From: Candidatus Aminicenantota bacterium
GTDB taxonomy: Bacteria > Acidobacteriota > Aminicenantia > UBA2199
Assembly (NCBI GenBank): GCA_020355945.1
Contig: CP070627.1
Coordinates: 1,927,913 to 1,933,947, forward strand
DNA: 6,035 nt
Direction of reading: 5' to 3'
The position numbers were made by a program, and so were the translations under genes. The notes under the pieces were generated by a model, which was not told the origin of the DNA, ran no database searches, and was given only the letters and a program-made list of their open reading frames with translations. Shown here piece by piece: positions 1-4,985 of this stretch (position 1 is the first letter of the stretch; each line of letters begins with the position of its first letter).

Positions 1-13
1 TCGAGAGGGGGGA

Positions 14-41
14 CGCCTTCATCGTATAGATGAAGGTGGCG
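14..41 (+). other. Imperfect hairpin near the left edge
   Basis: CGCC-TTCATC at 14-23 pairs with GATGAA at 29-34 and GGCG at 38-41. The loop is GTATA and there is a 3-nt bulge (GGT) on the 3' arm. No T-tract follows, so it is not a canonical intrinsic terminator. It lies inside the possible gene remnant at 2-265 and may be incidental to coding sequence. No function is assigned. Confidence 0.35.
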
Positions 42-133
42 GGGTGTGTATGCTTCGGTACCAAAATGCCTTTCCTATGAACATTTAGCCTTATCTTAGT
101 GGCATTCGTGACAGGCAAGAAATAAAATGGGGG

Positions 134-148
134 AAAAAGGGGACAGGC
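134..148 (+). repeat. Short dispersed repeat, copy 1 (AAAAAGGGGACAGGC)
   Basis: This 15-base word recurs at 2542-2556 with a single difference (A to T at the tenth base). Related shorter words are GGGTCAGG at 273-280 and GGGTCAGA at 328-335. The copies share orientation, which could reflect a dispersed intergenic element. This copy falls inside the possible coding frame at 2-265, which weakens either reading. Confidence 0.35.
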
Positions 149-273
149 GCGAAGCGTTCTAAACTGCAGGAAGAGGTTTTAAAAAACATGTACAGGTACA
201 GGGCTGTGATTCCACTCTTTAAGGGTGAGGAACACGAATTCACTCCTGCTGATGAAAAGCTGTAAAAGTATAG

Positions 274-543
274 GGTCAGGTATTTTATTTGTTCCGGATA
301 TATCGTTGGATTGGCTTATATTCAACCAGGGTCAGATGCATTATAAAGAGAAGCAGCCGGGAATTGAATTGGCTGATAGTAAAAAAAAGAACGATAATTT
401 TAGGTGATAATCAGCCATGATGCAGAGCCTCACCCGGAGACGATGAAAATAATCATGTGAATAAACTTCTGCGAAAGCGGCCGGATGTTCGTGCAATCAT
501 GGTTGAACAAAGTTATTTGATGGCTGTGAGAATAAAAGAATAA
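274..543 (+). pseudogene. Possible decayed gene end, faintly response-regulator-like
   Basis: Frame 1 is open from 274 to a TAA at 541-543 except for a TGA at 418-420. Just before that stop it reads KKRTIILGDNQP. In the next frame the sequence continues MMQSLTRRR. The joined string resembles the first strand and acidic pocket of a CheY-like receiver domain, which often opens with IILADDQPMMR or similar. After the stop, frame 1 gives DENNHVNKLLRKRPDVRAIMVEQ and ends AVRIKE; RPDV also occurs in receivers, just before the phosphorylated aspartate, but here that aspartate is absent. This is a judgement by eye on a short degenerate stretch and could be wrong. No ribosome binding site or intact domain is present, so no functional product is expected. 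Confidence 0.25.
370..417 (+). repeat. 8-bp inverted repeat with 32-nt spacer
   Basis: TGGCTGAT at 370-377 is the exact reverse complement of ATCAGCCA at 410-417. The spacer is A-rich. No T-tract follows. It could be a weak stem-loop or a chance match. Confidence 0.3.
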
Positions 544-560
544 AAAGGAGGAAAATTAAA

Positions 561-1403
561 ATGCGTAAGCGTCTACAACAATCCTATAACGTCTATGTCT
601 ATATCAAAGAAGCTGAGGCTGGTGAAGAGCAGAAAAAGTTCTGTTACAGCTTCGACCCTCGTTGTACTCACTGGGACCCGATCCCGGTCAGTGGTGAGAA
701 ATATCATGGTCCACCACCATCGTTGGTTATCGAGGATACCACCAAATACATTCAACCATGGAGTGGCTTTGTTCCCAAATGCACCTTAGAGAACCATGAA
801 GACTGCAAATACTTCCCCGTGCAAACGTCTAATATCAAAGTCGAAGACGTCTACGAAGGCATTGAAAGAGAAAGCAACAAGTGGATGGAGATGGCTTGTG
901 AGGAGGCGAAAAGCTCCGTTACTTGCAAGGGTGGACCTTTTGGCGCGGTCATCGTGCAGGTGGACGACGAGACCGGCGAAATACTGCGATATTGGAGAAA
1001 CCACAACCACGTCACCCTGTGGAATGATCCTACAGCTCACGCAGAGGTTACCACTATCCGCAGTGCTTGCCAGGCACTGGGGGTATTTGATCTGGGGAAA
1101 ATCGAAAAATCAAAATCTAAACTACCTCAAACCGGTAAGTATTCCCACTGCGAGATTTATAGCAGTGCCGAACCTTGTCCCATGTGTTTTGCTGCTATCA
1201 GTTGGGCGGGTATTCCAGCGCTCTACTTCGCTGCTACCCGATATGATGCTGCTCAGCAAGGCGTAGACTTTTCCGACGAGGAAATCTACAGCGAATTGAA
1301 ACGCCAGTATAAAGACCGAAAGATGAAAGTCTACCAATGCACCACCTCGAACTCGTTGGATGCTTTTAACCTGTGGAAACGCAGCAAGAAAATACCTTAT
1401 TAA
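561..1403 (+). CDS. GuaD-like zinc-dependent nucleobase deaminase with Cys-containing N-terminal extension
   Basis: The 280-residue protein has a C-terminal cytidine deaminase-fold domain (about residues 100-280). It shows GGPFGAVIV (124-132), the HAE motif (H160, catalytic E162) and PCPMC (205-209, zinc ligands C206 and C209). NDPTAHAEV, the EPCPMC segment, D229 in the YDAAQQG loop and a C-terminal tyrosine (Y280) match what I recall of Bacillus GuaD, a guanine deaminase that makes xanthine and ammonia in the cytoplasm. GuaD is about 156 residues. Here there is an added N-terminal region of about 100 residues with cysteines at 28, 35, 74 and 82, and an insertion of about 16 residues (about 179-195) before the PCPMC segment. 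The extension is unrecognised; its cysteines could bind metal. The start is set by AAAGGAGG at 544-551, 9 nt before the ATG. The next gene's ribosome binding site overlaps this stop. The deaminase class is sure; guanine as substrate is likely but not proven. Confidence 0.9.
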   Translation: MRKRLQQSYNVYVYIKEAEAGEEQKKFCYSFDPRCTHWDPIPVSGEKYHGPPPSLVIEDTTKYIQPWSGFVPKCTLENHEDCKYFPVQTSNIKVEDVYEGIERESNKWMEMACEEAKSSVTCKGGPFGAVIVQVDDETGEILRYWRNHNHVTLWNDPTAHAEVTTIRSACQALGVFDLGKIEKSKSKLPQTGKYSHCEIYSSAEPCPMCFAAISWAGIPALYFAATRYDAAQQGVDFSDEEIYSELKRQYKDRKMKVYQCTTSNSLDAFNLWKRSKKIPY

Positions 1404-1411
1404 GGAGAAAT

Positions 1412-1772
1412 ATGGAGAGACAGGTAATTTTTTTGCCAACCCACCGTCCCCGGTTTTTACAGTGGATGAGGTTTTTGAAGCAGCGATTCCTTTTGAGATT
1501 TTTCCTTCCGCCGACGGGACATCGGCGTTTATCCGCCCGGAATCGGGAAGAGTTGAACGGGATCAGCGGTACCGGTTTCAATGGGAATTCTCATTGGAAA
1601 AAGACGGTCTGCCTACCCTCAGTAAATGGGGAGATGACAGCCCCGAGATTGCACAGATCGAGTTCACCCCCGCGGCCACCGTGGCACGGGGTCCCTCATT
1701 GTAGAACCACTTCGGAAGATTGTAACACAAACGCTATCCGGCACCGATACGTGTATACGTGTACGGGTTTGA
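1412..1772 (+). pseudogene. Small deaminase-partner gene, frame broken twice at homopolymers
   Basis: TAAGGAG at 1401-1407 overlaps the deaminase stop and sits 4 nt before ATG 1412, so this gene is translationally linked to it. The start frame reads MERQVI and then turns into an Arg/His/Pro-rich shadow sequence. At T7 (1428-1434) a one-base shift moves into frame 1, which is convincingly coding: VDEVFEAAIPFEIFPSADG, later RYRFQWEFSLEKDG, up to TPAATVARG. That frame stops at 1702, but a second one-base shift at G4 (1688-1691) opens frame 3, giving SLIVEPLRKIVTQTLSG and ending CIRVRV with TGA at 1770-1772. Adding one T and one G yields one protein of about 120 residues. It is probably a soluble, beta-rich fold; I recognise no family. 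Either both shifts are homopolymer undercalls and the gene is intact, or it is a true pseudogene. Programmed slippage at T7 is a weaker third option. Confidence 0.7.
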
Positions 1773-1784
1773 TTTATCAAACCC
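1765..1784 (+). repeat. Perfect 9-bp palindrome at the end of the deaminase cassette
   Basis: GGGTTTGAT at 1765-1773 and ATCAAACCC at 1776-1784 are exact reverse complements, separated by TT. In RNA this would fold as an 8-bp stem with a UUUA loop. It overlaps the reconstructed stop codon of the partner gene. It is followed by TGGCCCTGGG rather than a run of T, so it is not a classic intrinsic terminator. It may stabilise the mRNA 3' end or act as a dyad binding site for the region upstream of the lipoprotein gene. Confidence 0.55.
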
Positions 1785-1851
1785 TGGCCCTGGGAAAATG
1801 ATTATTGGTTTTTGGTAAAATGGTACGGTGATTAATAAAGAACGAATTTCG

Positions 1852-1857
1852 TATAAT
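1852..1857 (+). promoter_or_regulatory. Candidate -10 box (TATAAT) for the lipoprotein gene
   Basis: A consensus TATAAT lies 33 bases before the ATG at 1891 and would place a transcript start near 1864. No good -35 hexamer occurs at a 16-18 bp spacing; TGATTA at 1829-1834 is poor. The call rests on the -10 and its position alone. Confidence 0.4.
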
Positions 1858-1890
1858 AAATAGATAGGCATTATAAAGGAGGGATTAACA

Positions 1891-2529
1891 ATGAAAATAT
1901 TAAAATTAAGCATATTTAGTATCTTGGTAGGTTTACAATTTGGTTGTCCTGGAGGTGGTGGCAGTGGTCCAGTACCTATTCCTGTCCCATCATCGTTCCC
2001 GACAAGCGCCACTATCTGTGAATCATACGATTTTCAATACACCACTCCTGCAACAATCACTAACTACAAAGTACCAGATTGGTTAGATTTAGATCTTTCT
2101 AATAATACCCTTTCCGGCGAGCCTGAAGGTGAAGACTTCGGCAATTTTTTAGTTTGGGTAGAAGGGCAGTATCAAGGCAAAACAGGTAGGGTAACAGCAA
2201 GGATATCTGTGGCAGCACCGAAAATAACCTTTTCGCCTCCACAAGGTGTTGATATTGAAATTGCTAAACAATACGGTAATGTAAAGGTAGAAGTTGCTCC
2301 TGATTGTGAATACAACGTTGAACTTTTTACACTTAGTAATTCGCCGCAACATCAAACTTTTAGTACGAATCCTTCCGTCACCACTGATGAATATGGGGAA
2401 GTGACAATAATCGTTCAAGCAAACACCGATGTCCCAGCTACAGGGCTTCTGACTTTAAAAATTACTCCGGATCCAGAGGGGGGAGCTTCACCAGTAATTT
2501 TGCGAATTCCGATTAATGCGCATCACTAA
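1891..2529 (+). CDS. Putative lipoprotein with Ig-like domain
   Basis: This 212-residue protein has a signal peptide (MKILK, then a hydrophobic stretch to about residue 17) ending at LQFGC. Cys19 is the likely lipidation site, although the lipobox is weak because Q and F occupy -3 and -2. A Gly/Pro-rich linker (about 20-36) follows. Residues 62-90 (PDWLDLDLSNNTLSGEP, then a DFG turn) match the pattern of putative-Ig (He_PIG-type) domains, which read roughly P-WL, then LSGTP. The rest (about 111-209) is beta-strand-like with alternating hydrophobics and may be a second Ig-like unit. It probably sits on the outer face of a membrane, with an adhesive or structural role. The start is fixed by AAAGGAGGG at 1876-1884, with its own candidate -10 upstream. 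Cys43 and Cys139 could form a disulfide. The function is otherwise unknown. Confidence 0.75.
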   Translation: MKILKLSIFSILVGLQFGCPGGGGSGPVPIPVPSSFPTSATICESYDFQYTTPATITNYKVPDWLDLDLSNNTLSGEPEGEDFGNFLVWVEGQYQGKTGRVTARISVAAPKITFSPPQGVDIEIAKQYGNVKVEVAPDCEYNVELFTLSNSPQHQTFSTNPSVTTDEYGEVTIIVQANTDVPATGLLTLKITPDPEGGASPVILRIPINAHH

Positions 2530-2541
2530 TGTGTAGCTAAC

Positions 2542-2556
2542 AAAAAGGGGTCAGGC
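2542..2556 (+). repeat. Short dispersed repeat, copy 2 (AAAAAGGGGTCAGGC)
   Basis: It matches the word at 134-148 at 14 of 15 bases and lies in the gap between the lipoprotein and GAF-like genes. Words of this kind (A-run, GGGG, then A or T, CAGGC) recur in intergenic DNA of several bacteria, from memory sometimes near REP-associated transposases. No such transposase is present here. Confidence 0.35.
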
Positions 2557-2558
2557 AA

Positions 2559-2576
2559 GAATACTGAGAATACTGA
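2559..2576 (+). repeat. Tandem duplication of GAATACTGA
   Basis: Two exact adjacent copies of a 9-base word lie at 2559-2567 and 2568-2576, immediately after the dispersed repeat copy. It is probably a small slippage duplication. Confidence 0.6.
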
Positions 2577-2594
2577 TAATTTTTCGTCCAACCA

Positions 2595-2623
2595 TTGAAA
2601 TTTTTTCTGGTTTATGGTATTAT
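2595..2623 (+). promoter_or_regulatory. Sigma-70-type promoter with extended -10 for the GAF-like gene
   Basis: TTGAAA at 2595-2600 is followed by a 17-bp spacer and TATTAT at 2618-2623. A TG pair at 2615-2616 makes an extended -10. The start would fall near 2630, giving a leader of about 24 nt with AAGGAGG at 2641-2647. An overlapping TATAAT at 2623-2628 is an alternative -10, but its spacing to TTGAAA is too long. Confidence 0.6.
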
Positions 2624-2653
2624 ATAATTTAGTTTAAGAAAAGGAGGAATGTT

Positions 2654-3763
2654 ATGCCAGGTAGAAGAACGAATTATATTATAAAGGTCACCATCATTCC
2701 TATTTTATTAGCATCAATCGTTGTGACTCTATCTATTATATTTCCCAAAATTCAATCTATTTCCGTATTTTTCTCCCTGGCTATTGCACTTTATTTTGGA
2801 ATTATTTTTGCTATATATAATTCTTATGACTCTTTAAAAGATAGATTATTTCAGAAATTTGACAGTGAGATTAAAGATGCTATAGCCAAAAATAGAATCG
2901 TTGATACAGAGGAATTTGGAGAAAAGTTCATAGAAGTTATTAGTGGACTCACATTAAATTTTGGCGTCGATGCTGTTATTTTTAAAGCAATTGACTCAGA
3001 CTATCTCTTTTCGGATCGAGAAAAAATAACTAAAAATATTTCAATAAATGATTATGAAAAATTTGCAGATTTAGCACAGAAAAATGAAGAATTGAAAATA
3101 CTTCGAAAGAAAAGTGGAAAATTTGACTTTAAATACAAATCTATTTTATTAGTTCCAATGGTATTTGCAGGAACAAAGTTGGGATATTTTGCTTTATGTT
3201 CATTTAGAAAAGTCTTTAGAGATTTAGATATCTGGTTATATTCTACTTTGGAAAACCTTTTTATTGATGATCCATTTTATTCTCTAAAAGATAAACGAAT
3301 TAAGAATAAAATAATAAGTTTGGAAGTGAAAATTGACAAAATTACAAATCAAGTTGCTTCGGGTAAAATCGAACATGTGGATCCGTTTATCACAGAGTTG
3401 TCCAAAATTATTACCGAGGAGCTTGGTTGCTCAGGGGGATATTTTCACCTAAAAAAAACGGGTAGTTTCACTCATTATCCCAAAAATTTAAAATTAGATA
3501 TTTCACTTGTTATTCATTTAGAAAAAGTTTTTTTGAACACCAGCGAAGCTCAATTAATTGATAAAAATGACCCTAATTTTTCTGAAAAATTACCTTACCC
3601 TATTCTGATAGCAATTCCCATTATATTCGAAGAAGAATATAAAGGCAATTTTGGAGTTTTGTTAAGTGATAGGAATAGAGCAGATGAAATAAAAGGTATC
3701 TTAGATCATATTGAGGATAGTGTTATTGATAATTACGTACATATGTTAACAAAGAAAGAATAA
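2654..3763 (+). CDS. Membrane-anchored protein with two degenerate GAF-like domains
   Basis: This 369-residue protein begins with two hydrophobic helices (about 9-30 and 36-55) that would form a short membrane hairpin. A charged helical linker (about 57-85) follows. Residues about 86-205 read as a GAF-like fold: FGVDAVIFKAI, later SILLVPMVFAGTKLGYFAL, ending in a long helix. A coiled-coil-like linker (about 212-235) leads to a similar second unit (about 243-365): ELSKIITEELGCSGGYFHL, later PYPILIAIPIIFEEEYKG and NFGVLLSD. GAF domains usually bind small ligands and control an attached kinase, cyclase or GGDEF domain. None is visible here; the protein stops right after the second unit. AAGGAGG at 2641-2647 precedes the ATG by 6 nt. 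The gene is far more AT-rich than its neighbours (about 28% GC in a sampled line), hinting at a different origin. GAF assignment is by pattern, not certain. Confidence 0.65.
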   Translation: MPGRRTNYIIKVTIIPILLASIVVTLSIIFPKIQSISVFFSLAIALYFGIIFAIYNSYDSLKDRLFQKFDSEIKDAIAKNRIVDTEEFGEKFIEVISGLTLNFGVDAVIFKAIDSDYLFSDREKITKNISINDYEKFADLAQKNEELKILRKKSGKFDFKYKSILLVPMVFAGTKLGYFALCSFRKVFRDLDIWLYSTLENLFIDDPFYSLKDKRIKNKIISLEVKIDKITNQVASGKIEHVDPFITELSKIITEELGCSGGYFHLKKTGSFTHYPKNLKLDISLVIHLEKVFLNTSEAQLIDKNDPNFSEKLPYPILIAIPIIFEEEYKGNFGVLLSDRNRADEIKGILDHIEDSVIDNYVHMLTKKE

Positions 3764-3785
3764 TTAAACATTGTTGACCGGGCAT

Positions 3786-3791
3786 GGTGAT
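3786..3791 (+). promoter_or_regulatory. Ribosome binding site that decides the LTxxQ gene start
   Basis: GGTGAT matches the 16S anti-Shine-Dalgarno partner and lies 4 nt before ATG 3796. The earlier in-frame ATG at 3784 has no such site upstream and itself overlaps this motif. The 3796 start also puts the lysine-rich n-region at the very N-terminus of the signal peptide. Confidence 0.55.
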
Positions 3792-3795
3792 AAAA

Positions 3796-4593
3796 ATGAA
3801 AATAAAACTAAAACATTCACTGATGATGTTATTTATCTTGCTCTTCTTCTGCGGAGCGATCTTTTCCCAGGACAGCGGCTCACTATTATTGGATTTCCAA
3901 GAAAACCAATTGAAAGAACGTTTACAACTTACTCCCCAACAGGTTGACACTGTAAAAGAAATAATTAAAATGCTCCAGTCTCAAGAAAGCCTGGACCGGC
4001 AAAACTTCAAAGAAAATGCCCTTGCGCTGGTTGCGGCTGCGGTAAGAAGAGCACAAATGGCTGAAATGAAGTTGTCCAATGACCTGGAGGACTCCCAAAA
4101 AGCAACACTAAGGCAAATAAAGGAAGAACAACAAGTGACCAGGGAATTTTTCACTCTAAAGGAAGGACTGATTTTAACAGCAGAACAAGCCGCAAAAGTT
4201 AAAGCTATTCTCCAGATATACGATTCTCAGCGTCCTGTTCGTGGAGATGCTTATGATAATATAGGAGACTTATATGACCCCATGGACTATGGTTATGGTT
4301 ATAGTCCCGGTTATGGCATGCCCGGGAATATACCGGGCACGATGCCGGGCACTATCCCGGGCACAACGCAGCGCAATATGCCAGGTACAATGCCAGGGAA
4401 TATGGCGCGCACCAGGCGGCCCTATAAGATGAGAATGAACGAGGGATTGATTGAAAAATTGAGAAAACACGAAGCAAAAAAAGAGAAAGCCATCGAACCG
4501 ATCTTAACCCCGGAACAAAAAATACTGTTTAACCAATTAAAAGAAATACGGCATAAAGAACTGGAAATGCTCCTGGAAAAAATAAGGCAATAA
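3796..4593 (+). CDS. Secreted Spy/CpxP-like LTxxQ protein with tetrapeptide repeat insert
   Basis: The 265-residue product starts with a signal peptide (MKIKLKHS, hydrophobic core to about 22) and a likely cut after IFS24. The rest is helical and highly charged. It carries three LTxxQ motifs: LTPQQ (45-49), LTAEQ (127-131) and LTPEQ (237-241). These mark the Spy/CpxP/ZraP family of periplasmic chaperones and stress or metal-response proteins, which typically show two. Between the second and third motif is a Tyr/Gly-rich stretch (160-174) and then eight 4-residue units, mostly (M/I)PG(T/N), at 175-206. This insert looks disordered and would link two helical parts. A basic patch (RRPYKMRM) follows. 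The gene lies 32 bases after the GAF-like gene and may be cotranscribed with it. An upstream ATG at 3784 adds only MVIK. Family placement rests on the motifs and signal peptide, so the exact role is open. Confidence 0.75.
   Translation: MKIKLKHSLMMLFILLFFCGAIFSQDSGSLLLDFQENQLKERLQLTPQQVDTVKEIIKMLQSQESLDRQNFKENALALVAAAVRRAQMAEMKLSNDLEDSQKATLRQIKEEQQVTREFFTLKEGLILTAEQAAKVKAILQIYDSQRPVRGDAYDNIGDLYDPMDYGYGYSPGYGMPGNIPGTMPGTIPGTTQRNMPGTMPGNMARTRRPYKMRMNEGLIEKLRKHEAKKEKAIEPILTPEQKILFNQLKEIRHKELEMLLEKIRQ
4318..4413 (+). repeat. 12-bp tandem repeat coding for (M/I)PG(T/N)
   Basis: Eight in-frame 12-base units, each like ATGCCGGGCACT, encode MPGN, IPGT, MPGT, IPGT, TQRN, MPGT, MPGN and MART in order. 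The unit length keeps the frame, so copy-number change would alter linker length without breaking the gene. The fifth and eighth units are diverged. Confidence 0.85.
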
Positions 4594-4604
4594 AAAAGGG
4601 GGTG

Positions 4605-4640
4605 GTGTGGGCAAAGGTGCAAATGTTGAACACACTTTTT
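4605..4640 (+). terminator. Weak candidate terminator between the convergent genes
   Basis: GTGTG at 4605-4609 can pair with CACAC at 4631-4635, directly followed by TTTTT at 4636-4640. The stem is only 5 bp with a 21-nt loop, so stability is doubtful. Position supports it: it follows the LTxxQ gene stop and precedes the convergent - strand gene. Confidence 0.3.
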
Positions 4641-4853
4641 CTAATCCTCCGTCTTTTTCCCGGCGAATTTTTTCTCTAATTTTTCCTTTCTTTTTTCTCT
4701 CATCCTTTCCAACCGGGCTTTTTGTGTGTCATCCAACCGGTTCCACCGTTTAGGTGTCCTGGAAAACAATTTCGACACCCCACGAAAAATCAATGATACA
4801 AGAGCAGCTATGCCCTCTAATATCAATTCCAACACAACTTCAAAAACAATCAT
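4641..4853 (-). CDS. Small membrane-anchored charged protein (70 residues)
   Basis: The start is ATG at 4853-4851, chosen because AGGAGGT (4864-4858 on this strand) lies 4 nt upstream. A longer version from 4904 adds 17 residues but has no ribosome binding site. The N-terminal part (MIVFEVVLELILEGIAAL, to about residue 24) is hydrophobic with interspersed glutamates and could be one membrane or amphipathic helix. The C-terminal 40 residues are strongly charged and helical (LDDTQKARLERMREKRKEK, ending KKTED). I recognise no family. It follows the YkvI-like gene on the same strand after a gap of about 130 bases, so it may be cotranscribed. The hydrophobic-then-charged pattern would suit a small accessory or regulatory membrane peptide, but that is a guess. 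Confidence 0.65.
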   Translation of the reverse strand: MIVFEVVLELILEGIAALVSLIFRGVSKLFSRTPKRWNRLDDTQKARLERMREKRKEKLEKKFAGKKTED

Positions 4854-4935
4854 GGTTACCTCCTGCAAAAACTTTTTATTTACCTTTTGCTGGTAAGCAA
4901 ACATGATGACAGTTGTTTGAGGCCAAAGATACTCA

Positions 4936-4952
4936 GCCCGGTTGTTCCAGGC
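4936..4952 (-). other. Short hairpin between the two - strand genes
   Basis: On the - strand RNA, GCCUGG pairs with CCGGGC around an AACAA loop, with one G-U pair. The + strand version has a C-A mismatch, so the structure favours - strand transcripts. No U-tract follows, so it is more likely an mRNA structure or chance than a terminator. Confidence 0.25.
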
Positions 4953-4985
4953 CCAGTTTTAATGAAATTTCGTCTTTTCATCTTT

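Larger units (their letters stand above)
2..265 (+). pseudogene. 3' end of an unrecognised gene, broken by one in-frame TAG; 5' end outside the window
   Basis: Frame 2 is open from the left edge to a TAA at 263-265 except for one TAG at 86-88. Before the TAG it reads 28 codons (RLHRIDEGGG, then LRYQNAFPMNI). After it come 58 codons with a soluble, protein-like composition, including GIRDRQEIKWGKKGTGAKR and ending in HEFTPADEKL. The length of the open run and the balanced mix of charged and hydrophobic residues suggest a real gene end rather than chance, but an open run of this size can arise at random. I do not recognise the family. The TAG could be a nonsense mutation, a sequencing error or, less likely, a recoded stop. 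Internal ATG codons at 50, 77 and 188 have no good ribosome binding site. It is best treated as the C-terminal part of a decayed or interrupted gene. Confidence 0.4.

Noticed and set aside
225..407. 60-codon open frame MRNTNSLLL
   Set aside because: It overlaps the better-supported broken frames, has only a poor ribosome binding site (GGTGAGG close by) and reads like non-coding sequence. A small gene here cannot be fully excluded.
503..533. Candidate promoter for the deaminase using TTGAAC at 503-508
   Set aside because: No acceptable -10 hexamer is found at a 16-18 bp spacing, so no promoter is called.
796..1266. 156-codon open frame within the deaminase gene
   Set aside because: It overlaps the deaminase, whose zinc motifs make it certain, and its own product is low in acidic residues and shadow-like.
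1412..1440. Programmed frameshifting or transcript slippage at T7
   Set aside because: Not excluded, but a second break at G4 in the same gene needs a separate explanation, and seven T is short for efficient slippage. Error or decay is simpler.
1360..1704. 114-codon open frame starting inside the deaminase
   Set aside because: The coding part is real, but the ATG at 1360 lies inside the deaminase and has no ribosome binding site. The frame is merged into the reconstructed gene at 1412-1772.
1373..1801. 142-codon open frame starting inside the deaminase
   Set aside because: It uses the good ATG at 1412 but after the first six codons its product is rich in Arg, His, Pro and Ser with no fold-like pattern, while the neighbouring frame is clearly coding. 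It is the shadow left by the frameshift at T7.
1734..2012. 92-codon - strand open frame opposite the lipoprotein start
   Set aside because: It covers the lipoprotein leader, ribosome binding site and signal peptide, and has no ribosome binding site of its own.
4318..4413. Tandem repeat considered as a CRISPR array or iteron origin
   Set aside because: Units are 12 bases with no spacers and stay in frame within a gene, so it is a coding repeat.
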